From NCBI GenBank assembly GCA_050015275.1, contig JBEKBS010000014.1, forward strand, positions 1-64,000: DNA of 64,000 bases, written 5' to 3'. Below, one piece after another: positions 42,108-50,511 of the stretch. The stretch's first letter is position 1; every line of letters starts with the position of its first letter. Below the pieces are notes generated by a model, which was given only the letters and a program-made list of their open reading frames with translations, was not told where the DNA came from and made no database searches. A program made the position numbers and the translations under genes. This DNA is from DATKJS01 sp050015275. GTDB lineage: Bacteria; Acidobacteriota; Aminicenantia; Aminicenantales; Saccharicenantaceae.

Positions 42108-43118
42108 ATGAGGAAAATGACGGTCGGCCACTTTGCGGTCTTCATCCTCTGCCTCACGTTGGCTGCGGCGCCCGCCCAGGAAGAGCAGGTCAAGCCGAAA
42201 GACGGCTGGGGCGAATTCCCGGCCGATTTCATGGGGATGAGGGGCGTCCAGGGTTGGATCCTCGCCGCAACCCCGCGGACATTTTCCAAGGAAGACCTCC
42301 ACGGTTACGTCGACGGCGGGGCCGAGATCTTTCTCCAGTACGGCTTCCGGAACCTCACGCTCTTCCAGCTTGTCCCGGAAAAGGGGGCCGCTCCAAAGAA
42401 GTCGATCACCCTCGAGATCTACCGGATGGAGTCTCCCGCGGCCGCCTTCGGCATCTTTTCCACGAGGCGCGAGGGGGACGAGCCGATGTTGCCCGGGATC
42501 AAGACGGCCCATTGGGTCGTCCCGGAACAGGCGAACCTCGTCAAGGGCGACCTCTACGTCAATATCGTCGCCTCCGGCTGCACCCAGGCCGAGGTCGAGG
42601 ATTTCGCGATGTCGCTGACCCGGAAGCTTCCGGCCGCCGATTCTCCCCTGCCCCAGGCTTTTTCCTGCATGCCTGAGTTCAACCTCGTGCCCGGGACCGA
42701 ACGTTACGTCTGCGGGGATGTGGCCGCCGCCAAGGAAACGCCGCTCCTTGGGGCTGATTTCTGGGGGTTCAAAGAAGGGTTGGCGGAGGCTTATTCAGCC
42801 AAGTACGGACCCGAGAAGTCCAAGCTCGTCCTCGTCAATTTCAAGCAGCCGCCGGAAGACCTTTTCGATAAGGTCCTCGGCCTGTTCAAGAACTTCCTGA
42901 CGGATGTCACGATGATCAATCGGATCAACCGGATCATGGAGGGAAGGACCGTGCTCGGCCGGCGCTTATACTTCGGCGTGAAGGAGCTGCACGTCGCCAT
43001 CGTCCTCGATGAGCCGGACCCGCGCATCGCCCAGACACGCATCGAGGATGCCCTGGACAGGGCGATCAAGCTCCGGGAAGTCGAATCGAAAAAAAGCGCG
43101 GATGAAAAGAGGAGATGA
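42108..43118 (+). CDS. Exported DUF6599 family protein
   Basis: 336 residues with a signal peptide (FAVFILCLTLAAAPAQ). The mature protein has the family segment LHGYVDGGAEIFLQYGF, IEIYRME-type strand ITLEIYRMESPAAAFGIFS, and YVNIVASG. The C-terminal half repeats the same alpha/beta pattern (KLVLVNFKQPPEDLFDK). The family is known mainly from Acidobacteriota-like genomes and has no assigned function. It ends in a charged Lys/Glu/Arg tail. Confidence 0.75.
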   Translation: MRKMTVGHFAVFILCLTLAAAPAQEEQVKPKDGWGEFPADFMGMRGVQGWILAATPRTFSKEDLHGYVDGGAEIFLQYGFRNLTLFQLVPEKGAAPKKSITLEIYRMESPAAAFGIFSTRREGDEPMLPGIKTAHWVVPEQANLVKGDLYVNIVASGCTQAEVEDFAMSLTRKLPAADSPLPQAFSCMPEFNLVPGTERYVCGDVAAAKETPLLGADFWGFKEGLAEAYSAKYGPEKSKLVLVNFKQPPEDLFDKVLGLFKNFLTDVTMINRINRIMEGRTVLGRRLYFGVKELHVAIVLDEPDPRIAQTRIEDALDRAIKLREVESKKSADEKRR

Positions 43119-43284
43119 AGAGACCGCTCCCCCGTGCTCTTCATGGTCGCGCCTAGGGATTCTTGACATCGCCAAACGGCCGAACGTATTCTTCCGACGT
43201 GAATAGGAAACAGGATTCACCGTCCCGCCCGGCAAATCGCCGGGTTGCAGAAAGCGGAATATCCGAACCCCACATTTCGGTTCC

Positions 43285-43641
43285 ATGAAACCACAATATC
43301 GCCGCATGCTCCGGAAGATGAAGGCAAAGGAGGAGCGATCGGCGCCGAACGCGACCGCAGGATCCGTCTGGTCCCTGTATATCCTCGGATGCTCTGACGG
43401 GTCCCTCTACACCGGGGTGACCACCGATATCGGCCGCCGACTCCGGGAGCACCAGGAAGGCAAGGCCTCCCGCTACACCCGGACCAGGCGCCCTGTCGTC
43501 CTCGTCTACCAGGAGGAGTGCGGCACCCGCTCCCAGTCCCTGGCCCGGGAGTGCGCGGTCAAGTCCCTGAGCCGGGAGCGCAAGGAAGAACTCATCTCGG
43601 GACGGAAATCCGATCATCAGCGGCCGCGGGAGGTTTCTTGA
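43285..43641 (+). CDS. GIY-YIG nuclease-domain protein (UPF0213-like)
   Basis: 118 residues. The domain covers about 28-105: SLYILGCSDGSLYTGVTTD supplies the tyrosines of the GIY-YIG fold, followed by RRLREHQEGKASRYTRTRRPVVLVYQEE, a catalytic-type arginine and a glutamate (ARECAVKSL). Relatives are stand-alone YhbQ-like nucleases thought to act in DNA repair. The first 25 basic residues are outside the domain, and a start within them is possible since the SD is weak. The CPBP gene starts 35 bases later. Confidence 0.85.
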   Translation: MKPQYRRMLRKMKAKEERSAPNATAGSVWSLYILGCSDGSLYTGVTTDIGRRLREHQEGKASRYTRTRRPVVLVYQEECGTRSQSLARECAVKSLSRERKEELISGRKSDHQRPREVS

Positions 43642-43676
43642 CTTGAATCGTAAACCGGGAATACCATCATCCGGTA

Positions 43677-44393
43677 ATGGAAGCCACGAGTTCCGGACCC
43701 TTCGGGCCGGACAATCGGACGCTCCGAAAAAAGGACCTTCTGTCCTCCAAATGGCTGGCGGCGGGAGAGTTCGTGGCTGTTGTCCTGATCTTCGTGGCCG
43801 ACGCCCGGCATCTCATCCCCTTCAGCAAGACTCCGTTCCTGCTGGCGCTCGGATCGGTCTCGCTCTGGGTTCGCAAGATCGGCTGGCGCCGCATCGGTCT
43901 GACCCGTTACAGGAGTTGGGCGACCACGCTGCTTTGGGGCGTCGCGGCCGGGCTCGCCCTGGAAGCTTTCCAGCTCTTCGTCAGTCAACCGCTGCTGATA
44001 CGCTTCCTGGGGAAACGACCGAACCTCGAAGATTTCCGCGCGCTCGCCGGGAACCTCAGGCTGACCCTGATCTTTCTCGCCCTCACCTGGACCGTCGGGG
44101 CCTTTGGTGAAGAGATGGTCTACCGCGGCTACCTGATGAACCGGGTCGCCGACCTCCTGGATCGCACGCGGCCGGCCTGGATGATCAGCCTCGTGGTCGT
44201 CCACTTCGGATTCGGGCTTGCCCACGCGTACCAAGGGTTGACCGGCATCATCGACGAGGGCCTGTCGGGACTCTTGCTGGGGCTTATTTATCTGCGCACG
44301 GGGCGCAACTTGTCCGTGCCGATCATTGCGCATGGGATTGGGGATTCGATCGACTTCGCCCTGATCTTCCTCGGGAAATATCCCGGCATGTAG
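43677..44393 (+). CDS. CPBP-family intramembrane metalloprotease
   Basis: 238 residues with about six hydrophobic segments. The three family motifs are present: GEEMVYRGYL (EExxxR) near 143, VHFGFGLAHAYQG near 180 and a final IIAHGIGD. These residues coordinate zinc within the membrane in Rce1-type CAAX proteases; bacterial members also serve bacteriocin immunity or maturation. No peptide gene is seen beside it. The first 25 residues are hydrophilic, and the start is not well supported by an SD. Confidence 0.85.
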   Translation: MEATSSGPFGPDNRTLRKKDLLSSKWLAAGEFVAVVLIFVADARHLIPFSKTPFLLALGSVSLWVRKIGWRRIGLTRYRSWATTLLWGVAAGLALEAFQLFVSQPLLIRFLGKRPNLEDFRALAGNLRLTLIFLALTWTVGAFGEEMVYRGYLMNRVADLLDRTRPAWMISLVVVHFGFGLAHAYQGLTGIIDEGLSGLLLGLIYLRTGRNLSVPIIAHGIGDSIDFALIFLGKYPGM

Positions 44394-44529
44394 GGACGGC
44401 CTGTCGCCCCATGCGGACTGTTTCTCAGCTATCTAAACCTGCCCGAGTTCATCCCGCAAGTGACGTCGCACATTCTCGCCAAACGCCAGGCCGTGGTCCG
44501 GTCATACGGGGGGACCGCTCATCCCGTCA

Positions 44530-44559
44530 TTGACAGCGCCGCCCGGCCGGCGATATATT
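44530..44559 (+). promoter_or_regulatory. Promoter of the C1-peptidase gene
   Basis: TTGACA (44530-44535), 18 bases, TATATT (44554-44559). An AGGAGG at 44562-44567 follows immediately and would be in the leader. Confidence 0.6.
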
Positions 44560-44620
44560 TCAGGAGGAAATTCACCCTGCCATGATAAAAGCAGAATTCC
44601 ATCTTTCCCTGGAGTGCCGC

Positions 44621-45853
44621 ATGAAAAAGATCGGAACTTTGTTGTTGGTCGTGCTTCTCCTGCCCGCGCTCGCCGTCTCGCAGGAGAAGAAGAGGGACAA
44701 GGGGATATTCGTCGAGCCCAAGAATGCGTTCTGGGACGAGATCCAGAAGGCGACCGAGGAATTCGGGAAAAAGAAGCCCGCGCCTGGAAAGGCCTTTGTC
44801 GTTGATCTGAGCGGTTTCGACGCGCCCAAGAACCTCGAGGGCTTCAACGCCGTCTGGCACAACCCGCCGACATCGCAGGGCACCACGAACACCTGCTGGT
44901 GCTTCTCGACGATCTCCTTCTTTGAGTCGGAAGTTTATCGGGTCCACGGCAAGAAGGTCCGCCTTTCCGAGATGTACACCGTCTACGGGGAGTACCTGGA
45001 GCGGGCCAAACGGTTCGTCCGCGAAAGAGGCGATTCGGCCGTCGCCGAAGGCTCCGAGGCCAACGCCGTCACGAGGGACTGGAAGATCTACGGCTGCATG
45101 CCCTGGAGCGTCTATTCCGGCCTCAAGCCCGGCCAGAAGTTCCACGACCACTCGAAGCTCATCGCCGAGGTCCAATCCTACCTCGAGCACTTGAAGGCCT
45201 CGAACGCCTGGGACGAGGAGGCGGCGGTGGCGACGGTCCGGGCCATCCTGAACCACCACCTGGGCGAGCCCCCCGCCCGGTTCACGCTCGAGGGGAAGGA
45301 ATACACGCCCCAGAGCTACCTCAAGGATTACCTCCAGATCGACCCCGACGATTACGTGGACGTCATCTCGTACATGCAGCAGCCATTCGGGCCGGGGGTC
45401 GAATACGAGGTCCCGGACAATTGGTGGCACAGCAAGGACTACTCTAACGTCCGGCTCGAGACCTTCATGAAGATCCTGAAGACCGCCCTGCGCCGCGGCT
45501 ATTCGGTGAGCCTCGGCGGGGACATCTCGGAGCCGGGGAAGAACGCCGAGAAGAAGGTCTTCATGATCCCAACCTTCGACATTCCCTCGGATGACATCGA
45601 CGACAACGCCCGTCAGTTCCGGTTCAGCAACGGGTCGACGACCGACGACCACGGAGTCCATCTCATCGGGTACAAGGAAGCGAACGGCAAGGGCTGGTTC
45701 CTGATCAAGGATTCCGGGTCGAGCTCCTTCAACGCGGACCCGAAGGGATATTACTTCCTGACGGAAGACTACGTGAAGCTGAAGATGATGGACTTCATGA
45801 TCCACAAGGACGCCGTCAAGGAGTTCATCGACTTATCTCGTGTCTCTCAATAG
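44621..45853 (+). CDS. Exported papain-like C1 family peptidase
   Basis: 410 residues from the ATG at 44621, which creates a clean signal peptide (KKIGTLLLVVLLLPALAVSQ) and has GGAG 7 bases before; an ATG at 44582 would add 13 residues. The fold is bleomycin-hydrolase/aminopeptidase-C-like: Q86...C92-W93 for the oxyanion Gln and catalytic Cys, then DDHGVHLIGY with the catalytic His. Where the third residue is normally Asn (NSWG), the text is IKDSGSS, so an Asp occupies it. A large mid-insertion holds several Lys/Asp-rich helices. It should cleave peptides outside the cytoplasm. Confidence 0.88.
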   Translation: MKKIGTLLLVVLLLPALAVSQEKKRDKGIFVEPKNAFWDEIQKATEEFGKKKPAPGKAFVVDLSGFDAPKNLEGFNAVWHNPPTSQGTTNTCWCFSTISFFESEVYRVHGKKVRLSEMYTVYGEYLERAKRFVRERGDSAVAEGSEANAVTRDWKIYGCMPWSVYSGLKPGQKFHDHSKLIAEVQSYLEHLKASNAWDEEAAVATVRAILNHHLGEPPARFTLEGKEYTPQSYLKDYLQIDPDDYVDVISYMQQPFGPGVEYEVPDNWWHSKDYSNVRLETFMKILKTALRRGYSVSLGGDISEPGKNAEKKVFMIPTFDIPSDDIDDNARQFRFSNGSTTDDHGVHLIGYKEANGKGWFLIKDSGSSSFNADPKGYYFLTEDYVKLKMMDFMIHKDAVKEFIDLSRVSQ

Positions 45854-45924
45854 GGTCATCCTCCCGGAGGCGAGAAAGATCATGAGGGGCCGATCACAAA
45901 TCCATGAGATGGAGGAAAATCGTC

Positions 45925-46698
45925 ATGCGTAGAGCTTTGCTGGGAGTCGCCGCTTTTCTGCTCCTCGCCGTATGCCTGAGGGGGCAAACGGCTGAGGAGA
46001 TCATCAATAAGTATCTTAAAACCGTCGGGGGTGTTCAGAAGATCCAGAGCATAAAAACGCTGGTCCGGACAGGGAAGGCCTCCGGCGGGGGCGGGTTCGA
46101 AGTGAAGATCCGTCAGGAGAACAAACGGCCCAATATGGTGCGGCAGGAAATCACGATGATGTCCATGACCGGCATCACCGCCTACGACGGCAAGACCGGC
46201 TGGAAGATCGAACCCTGGGGGGGCAAAAAGGATCCCGAGTCTCTCGGCGAAGAAGAGATGAAGGGGATCCTCGAGGAGGCGGACTTCGACGGCCCGATCG
46301 TGAATTACGAACAGAAGGGAAACAAGGTCAAATACCTCGGCATGGAACCGGTCGAAGGCACGGATGCCCTCAAGCTTGAGGTGACGCTTGCGAACGGGGA
46401 CACCTGGACGTACTACATGGACACGGACTACGGCGTCCCGATCAAGATCGGCATCAAACGCATGGTCCGCGGCGAGGAACATGAGTATGAAATGTCGCTG
46501 GGCGATTACAAGGAGGTCGGCGGCTGGTACCTGCCACACTCGATTGAAACCAATATGAAGGGCAGCGCGGACCGGGGCACGGTCACCTACGAGAAGATCG
46601 AAGCCAACGTTCCGGTCAATGACAGCGACTTCGCGAAGCCGGCAGCGCCGGCGAATGCCCCACAGCAAGTCCACCCGAAGAAAAAGGTCTCCCCATGA
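45925..46698 (+). CDS. Exported LolA/outer-membrane-lipoprotein-sorting-like protein
   Basis: 257 residues from the ATG at 45925 (SD GGAGG 9 bases upstream). Signal peptide: RRALLGVAAFLLLAVCLRG. The mature domain begins TAEEIINKYLKTVGGVQKIQSIKTLV, the usual opening of secreted LolA-like half-barrel proteins, followed by beta strands (RQEITMMSMTGITAYDGKTGWKI) and a C-terminal proline-rich tail. Such proteins bind hydrophobic ligands. The stop overlaps the start of the sortilin-like gene (ATGA), so the two are coupled and may work together. Confidence 0.8.
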   Translation: MRRALLGVAAFLLLAVCLRGQTAEEIINKYLKTVGGVQKIQSIKTLVRTGKASGGGGFEVKIRQENKRPNMVRQEITMMSMTGITAYDGKTGWKIEPWGGKKDPESLGEEEMKGILEEADFDGPIVNYEQKGNKVKYLGMEPVEGTDALKLEVTLANGDTWTYYMDTDYGVPIKIGIKRMVRGEEHEYEMSLGDYKEVGGWYLPHSIETNMKGSADRGTVTYEKIEANVPVNDSDFAKPAAPANAPQQVHPKKKVSP

Positions 46699-49600
46699 AA
46701 AAAATGACATCGACTCAATGGCTTTTGGCGGTCATCCTCTGCGTTGCGGTGGCCGCGGGCGTATCGGCGCAGGAAAAGAGATCCCCCGTGAAGATCGACC
46801 CGGAGACGATCTCGGGCCTGGGCGCGCGGAACATCGGTTCGGCCGCGATGAGCGGCCGTGTCGCCGCGCTCGACGCCGTGCACGAAGGTCAGCGCCTCAC
46901 CGTGTATGTCGGGTCCGCCAGCGGCGGCGTCTGGAAATCGGTCAACGGGGGCACGACGTTCAAGCCGGTTTTCGACAAGCAGCCGGTGCAATCCATCGGG
47001 GCCGTGACGGTCGACCCGACGAATCCCAAAGTGATCTGGGTGGGAACGGGGGAAACGTGGGCGCGCAACAGCGTCTCGATCGGCGACGGGATCTACAAAT
47101 CGACGGACGGCGGCGACACCTGGACGAACCTAGGCTTGAAGGAATCCGAGCGGATCGCCAAGATCCTCGTCGACCCGACCGACCCGAACACCGTGTACGC
47201 CGCGGCCACGGGAAAACTGTGGAGCGACAGCGACGAGCGCGGATTGTACAAAACGACCGACGGGGGGAAATCCTGGATGAAGGTCCTCAAGGGAGCCAAC
47301 GCGTCCACGGGCTGCGCGATGATCTCGATGGACCGTCAGCATTCGAAGACGCTCTTCGCGTGCATGTGGGATTTCCGCCGGAAGGGCTGGACGTTCCGTT
47401 CCGGCGGCGAGGACGCGGGCGCTTTCAGCGGGAGCGGCTTCTTCAAGACGACCGACGGCGGGGCCACGTGGACCGACCTCGACGAAAAAACCGCGAAGGG
47501 GCTTCCTCCAAAGCCGTGGGGACGCCTCGCCGTGGCGGTCGCCCCGTCGAAGCCCAATGTCGTGTACGCGTTCGTCGAAGCCGCGCCGCCCAAGAACGGC
47601 CTGTACCGCTCCGACGACGGCGGTCAGACATGGCAGGCGCTCGACCGGAGCCAGAATATGCTCTGGCGGCCGTTCTACTTCGCCAATCTGATCGTCGACC
47701 CGAAGGACGAGAACAAGGTCTACAAGACCGACGGGCCGCTCATCATGAGCACGGACGGGGGCAGGAGTTTCAGCTACATATCGGGCGGCGCGCACGGCGA
47801 CTTTCACGATGTCTGGGTCGACCCCGACAATACCGACCACGTCATCACGGGAGATGACGGCGGCCTCTGGTACTCCTACGACGGCTGCAACCATTGGTGG
47901 AAAGCCGACAACCTCCCCATCTCGCAGTTCTACCACGTCAGCGTGGACATGGACATGCCATATCACGTCTATGGGGGACTCCAGGACAACAGTTCCTGGG
48001 TCGGCGCTTCGCAGTATCCGGGCGGTATTACCAATAGCCAGTGGGAGAACATGTTCGGCGGCGACGGGTTCTGGATGTTCGCCGATCCGTCCGATCCCGA
48101 TTACATCTACGCGGAATCCCAGGGGGGAGAGATCGGACGGGTCAACCGGAAAACGCATGAAACCCGGAGCATCAAGCCGCTGCCTCAATACAAGGAAGGC
48201 CCCCTGCGATTCAATTGGAACACGCCGATCCACGTGAGTCCGACCCAAAAAGGGACCATCTACATCGGGGCCCAGTTCCTGTTCCGCTCGCGCGACCAGG
48301 GACAGACGTGGGACCGTATTTCGCCGGACCTGACGACCAACGACCCGGAAAAGCAGAGGCAGGAACAGGCCGGCGGCGTCACGGTAGATAACTCCTCGGC
48401 CGAAATGCACACCACCATTTTCGCGATCGCCGAATCCCCGAGGGATCCGAACATCATCTGGGTGGGAACGGACGACGGTAACCTTCAGGTCACTCGGGAC
48501 GGCGGGAAAAACTGGACGAACGTCGTCGGCAACATCCAGGGATTGCCCAAGAATGCGTGGGTCTCATCCGTTGATCCCGGGCACTTCAGCGACGGCACCG
48601 CGTATGCGACGTTCGACCTGCACATGTTCGGCGACATGCGGCCGTATGCGTACAAAACCACGGACTTCGGCCGGACCTGGACGTCGATCCTCAGTGAGGG
48701 GAATCCCCTGCGCGGCTACGCGCACGTCGTCAAAGAGGATCTCGTCAATCCTGACCTCTTGTTCGTCGGCACCGAGTTCGGCTTGTGGATTTCTCTCGAC
48801 GGCGGCCAGCAATGGGCGCAGTACAAGGGGGGCGACCTCCCGAATGTCGCCGTGTGCGACCTGGCCATCCATCCGCGCGACCAAGACCTTGTCATCGCCA
48901 CGCACGGGCGGGGGATCTGGATCATCGACGACATCACGCCGCTCCGTGCGCTGACGCCGGAGGCCCTGGCCCAGGACGCGATGTTCATTGATGCGAAACC
49001 TCCCATCCAGCGGATCCCGGCAGGGGGCGGGTGGTCCAACGGCGATGCTTCGTTCTCCGGTCCCAATCCCACCGACGACGCGACGATCACGTATTACCAG
49101 AAGAAGCGCCACATCTTCGGCGACCTCAAGATCGAAGTCTTCGATGAGACCGGCAAGTCGATGGGCACGCTTCCCGGTAGCAAACGCCGTGGGCTCAGCC
49201 GGATCACCTGGGGCATGCGATTGAAGGCGCCGAAAGTCCCGCCCGCGGCCACGGCCGCCGGCGGCGGTGTCGGCCCGCGGGTCCTGCCCGGGACGTACAC
49301 CGTGAAGATGACGAAGGACAAAAAAATCTATACAACCAAGCTCACCGTCGGCCTCGACCCGCGATCGAGATACCCCCTCGAAGACCGCAAATCCCAGTTC
49401 GACCTTTCCCTGAAATTGTACAACATGCTCGGCGATATGACGTTCGTCGTCGACCGGATCAATGGCGTCCGGGACGCGCTCGATGACCGTGCATCGAAGC
49501 TGGCCGCGGGCGAACCGCTCGGCCAGCGCCTGCGGGCCGCGTCCCTGCGGGCCGACGAATTCCGGAAAAAGATCGTCGCCACAAAAGAAGGCGGGATGAT

Positions 49601-49856
49601 CACCGGTGAGGAGCGGCTCCGCGAGAACCTCTCCGACCTGTACGGAGCCGTGACGGGATACGAGGGCAAGCCGACCCAGGCGCAGGTCGAACGCACCGGC
49701 GCGCTCGCGCGGGAGCTGGACGACGTCGCGAAGGACTTCGACGCTTGGGCCGCCAGGGAGCTGGCCAACGTGAACAAGGGCCTGGGAGAGAAAAAGCTGG
49801 ATCCGATCACGCCCCTCAAGCGAGAGGAGTGGGAGAAGCGGGACACGCAGAAGTAG
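46695..49856 (+). CDS. Exported sortilin/VPS10-like BNR-repeat protein
   Basis: 1053 residues. Signal peptide (WLLAVILCVAVAAGVSAQ). Residues about 40-740 form a beta-propeller built of BNR/Asp-box blades, seen as repeated S/T-x-D-G-G-x-x-W/F units (KSTDGGDTW, KTTDGGKSW, RSDDGGQTW, VTRDGGKNW, KTTDFGRTW). A C-terminal region (about 780-1050) has a beta domain (ITYYQKKRHIFGDLKIEVFDETGK) and then charged helices. Often labelled glycosyl hydrolase in databases, but no catalytic glycosidase residues are apparent. It is frequent in Acidobacteriota-like genomes. Function unknown; ligand binding in the envelope is likely. Confidence 0.85.
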   Translation: MKKMTSTQWLLAVILCVAVAAGVSAQEKRSPVKIDPETISGLGARNIGSAAMSGRVAALDAVHEGQRLTVYVGSASGGVWKSVNGGTTFKPVFDKQPVQSIGAVTVDPTNPKVIWVGTGETWARNSVSIGDGIYKSTDGGDTWTNLGLKESERIAKILVDPTDPNTVYAAATGKLWSDSDERGLYKTTDGGKSWMKVLKGANASTGCAMISMDRQHSKTLFACMWDFRRKGWTFRSGGEDAGAFSGSGFFKTTDGGATWTDLDEKTAKGLPPKPWGRLAVAVAPSKPNVVYAFVEAAPPKNGLYRSDDGGQTWQALDRSQNMLWRPFYFANLIVDPKDENKVYKTDGPLIMSTDGGRSFSYISGGAHGDFHDVWVDPDNTDHVITGDDGGLWYSYDGCNHWWKADNLPISQFYHVSVDMDMPYHVYGGLQDNSSWVGASQYPGGITNSQWENMFGGDGFWMFADPSDPDYIYAESQGGEIGRVNRKTHETRSIKPLPQYKEGPLRFNWNTPIHVSPTQKGTIYIGAQFLFRSRDQGQTWDRISPDLTTNDPEKQRQEQAGGVTVDNSSAEMHTTIFAIAESPRDPNIIWVGTDDGNLQVTRDGGKNWTNVVGNIQGLPKNAWVSSVDPGHFSDGTAYATFDLHMFGDMRPYAYKTTDFGRTWTSILSEGNPLRGYAHVVKEDLVNPDLLFVGTEFGLWISLDGGQQWAQYKGGDLPNVAVCDLAIHPRDQDLVIATHGRGIWIIDDITPLRALTPEALAQDAMFIDAKPPIQRIPAGGGWSNGDASFSGPNPTDDATITYYQKKRHIFGDLKIEVFDETGKSMGTLPGSKRRGLSRITWGMRLKAPKVPPAATAAGGGVGPRVLPGTYTVKMTKDKKIYTTKLTVGLDPRSRYPLEDRKSQFDLSLKLYNMLGDMTFVVDRINGVRDALDDRASKLAAGEPLGQRLRAASLRADEFRKKIVATKEGGMITGEERLRENLSDLYGAVTGYEGKPTQAQVERTGALARELDDVAKDFDAWAARELANVNKGLGEKKLDPITPLKREEWEKRDTQK

Positions 49857-49922
49857 ATCCATAACCGCATCAACACAACCTGTCGCTTGACGAAAAGAGA
49901 TAAATGCTATATATAGTATTAC

Positions 49923-50102
49923 ATGGGGGAACAAATTCGTTCGGTCTTTTTGCGTTCCGGTATAACGAGAAAACGCCCGCCCTTGCTGGTCTGCCCGTAC
50001 TGCCACAAGCTTTTCGGAGCCTATGGCGAAATGAGGAAAAAGCCCAGGTCATCTGAAGCAGCAGCTACCTGGACGAAGAGAAACTTCCCTGCTCCGATTT
50101 GA
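49923..50102 (+). CDS. Possible small Cys-pair ORF or remnant
   Basis: 59 codons starting ATG GGG GAA, with a CPYCHKLFG motif that could be half of a zinc ribbon, and a basic Arg/Lys context. No SD is clear. It overlaps the beginning of the recombinase remnant in another frame, so it may itself be debris. Confidence 0.25.
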   Translation: MGEQIRSVFLRSGITRKRPPLLVCPYCHKLFGAYGEMRKKPRSSEAAATWTKRNFPAPI

Positions 50103-50260
50103 GTCATCGGGTGGCCTCCCGTTTGCTCGACACCGGCGTAGATATCGTTACGGAAAGAGACCTCTTGGACCATTTCAGCGTCAACGGGACGCAACGATAC
50201 ACACATCCTGGGAAGAGTCAGAAGATCGCAGCTCAAGAGAGCCGGCGGGCGCTTCGTTGA
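50057..50260 (+). pseudogene. Tyrosine recombinase (phage integrase) C-terminal remnant
   Basis: Reading from just after the in-frame stop at 50054, the plus strand encodes KLPCSDLSHRVASRLL, DTGVDIVTERDLLDHF and TQRYTHPGKSQKIAA, ending at TGA 50258-50260. This follows the end of the integrase catalytic domain: the box usually HDLRHTFAS (here SDLSHRVAS, with the box-II arginine changed to Ser), the LLGHSS-type helix (LLDHFS, His kept) and the nucleophile tyrosine in TQRYTH. The N-terminal 200 or more residues are missing. It is therefore a decayed mobile-element gene. Confidence 0.75.
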
Positions 50261-50272
50261 TCGGGAGGGAGT

Positions 50273-50413
50273 TTGAACACGATTGATGTCGTTTCCGATG
50301 GGATAGGCCGCACCGCGGAACGGCCTTTGAGCGCGGCCCTAGCCCAATTCCCCAGGGCGGAAGCGGAAATCATTGCCATCCGAGGACGCAACCGGAAAGA
50401 TCGGAGACAATGA
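50273..50413 (+). pseudogene. Truncated PEP-synthase/PPDK regulatory protein (PpsR-like, DUF299)
   Basis: 46 codons from TTG 50273 (SD GGGAGGGAG). The translation NTIDVVSDGIGRTAER and AALAQFP matches the first 35 or so residues of bifunctional PEP-synthase regulatory kinase/phosphorylases, where a VSDGTGxTAE motif opens the protein. The frame stops at TGA 50411 and the nucleotide-binding and catalytic parts are absent. A regulator of PEP synthase is notable here because PPDK-like proteins occur at 2.5-7.5 kb, but the two sites are 43 kb apart. Confidence 0.65.
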
Positions 50414-50511
50414 TCTTTTTTAGGGATCCCCGCAAACGCTGGGAACCTACTTTCGTTCGCTCGGGGCCAACGCCGAGTCGGGCTTCCGCTTGGCCAGGAT
50501 ATTGCGGGCTA
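50414..50511. other. Tail of the decay zone
   Basis: A short open frame (residues ...YFRSLGANAESGFRLARILRA) ends at the TGA beside the lipoprotein gene stop and looks like a protein C-terminus without a body. Nothing further is recognisable. Confidence 0.3.

Noticed and set aside
44519..45805. 428-codon minus-strand frame over the C1 peptidase
   Set aside because: Antisense shadow; the plus-strand gene has signal peptide, SD and active-site residues.
47130..50006. Minus-strand frames of 426 and 480 codons over the sortilin-like gene
   Set aside because: Antisense to a gene with repeated Asp-box motifs.
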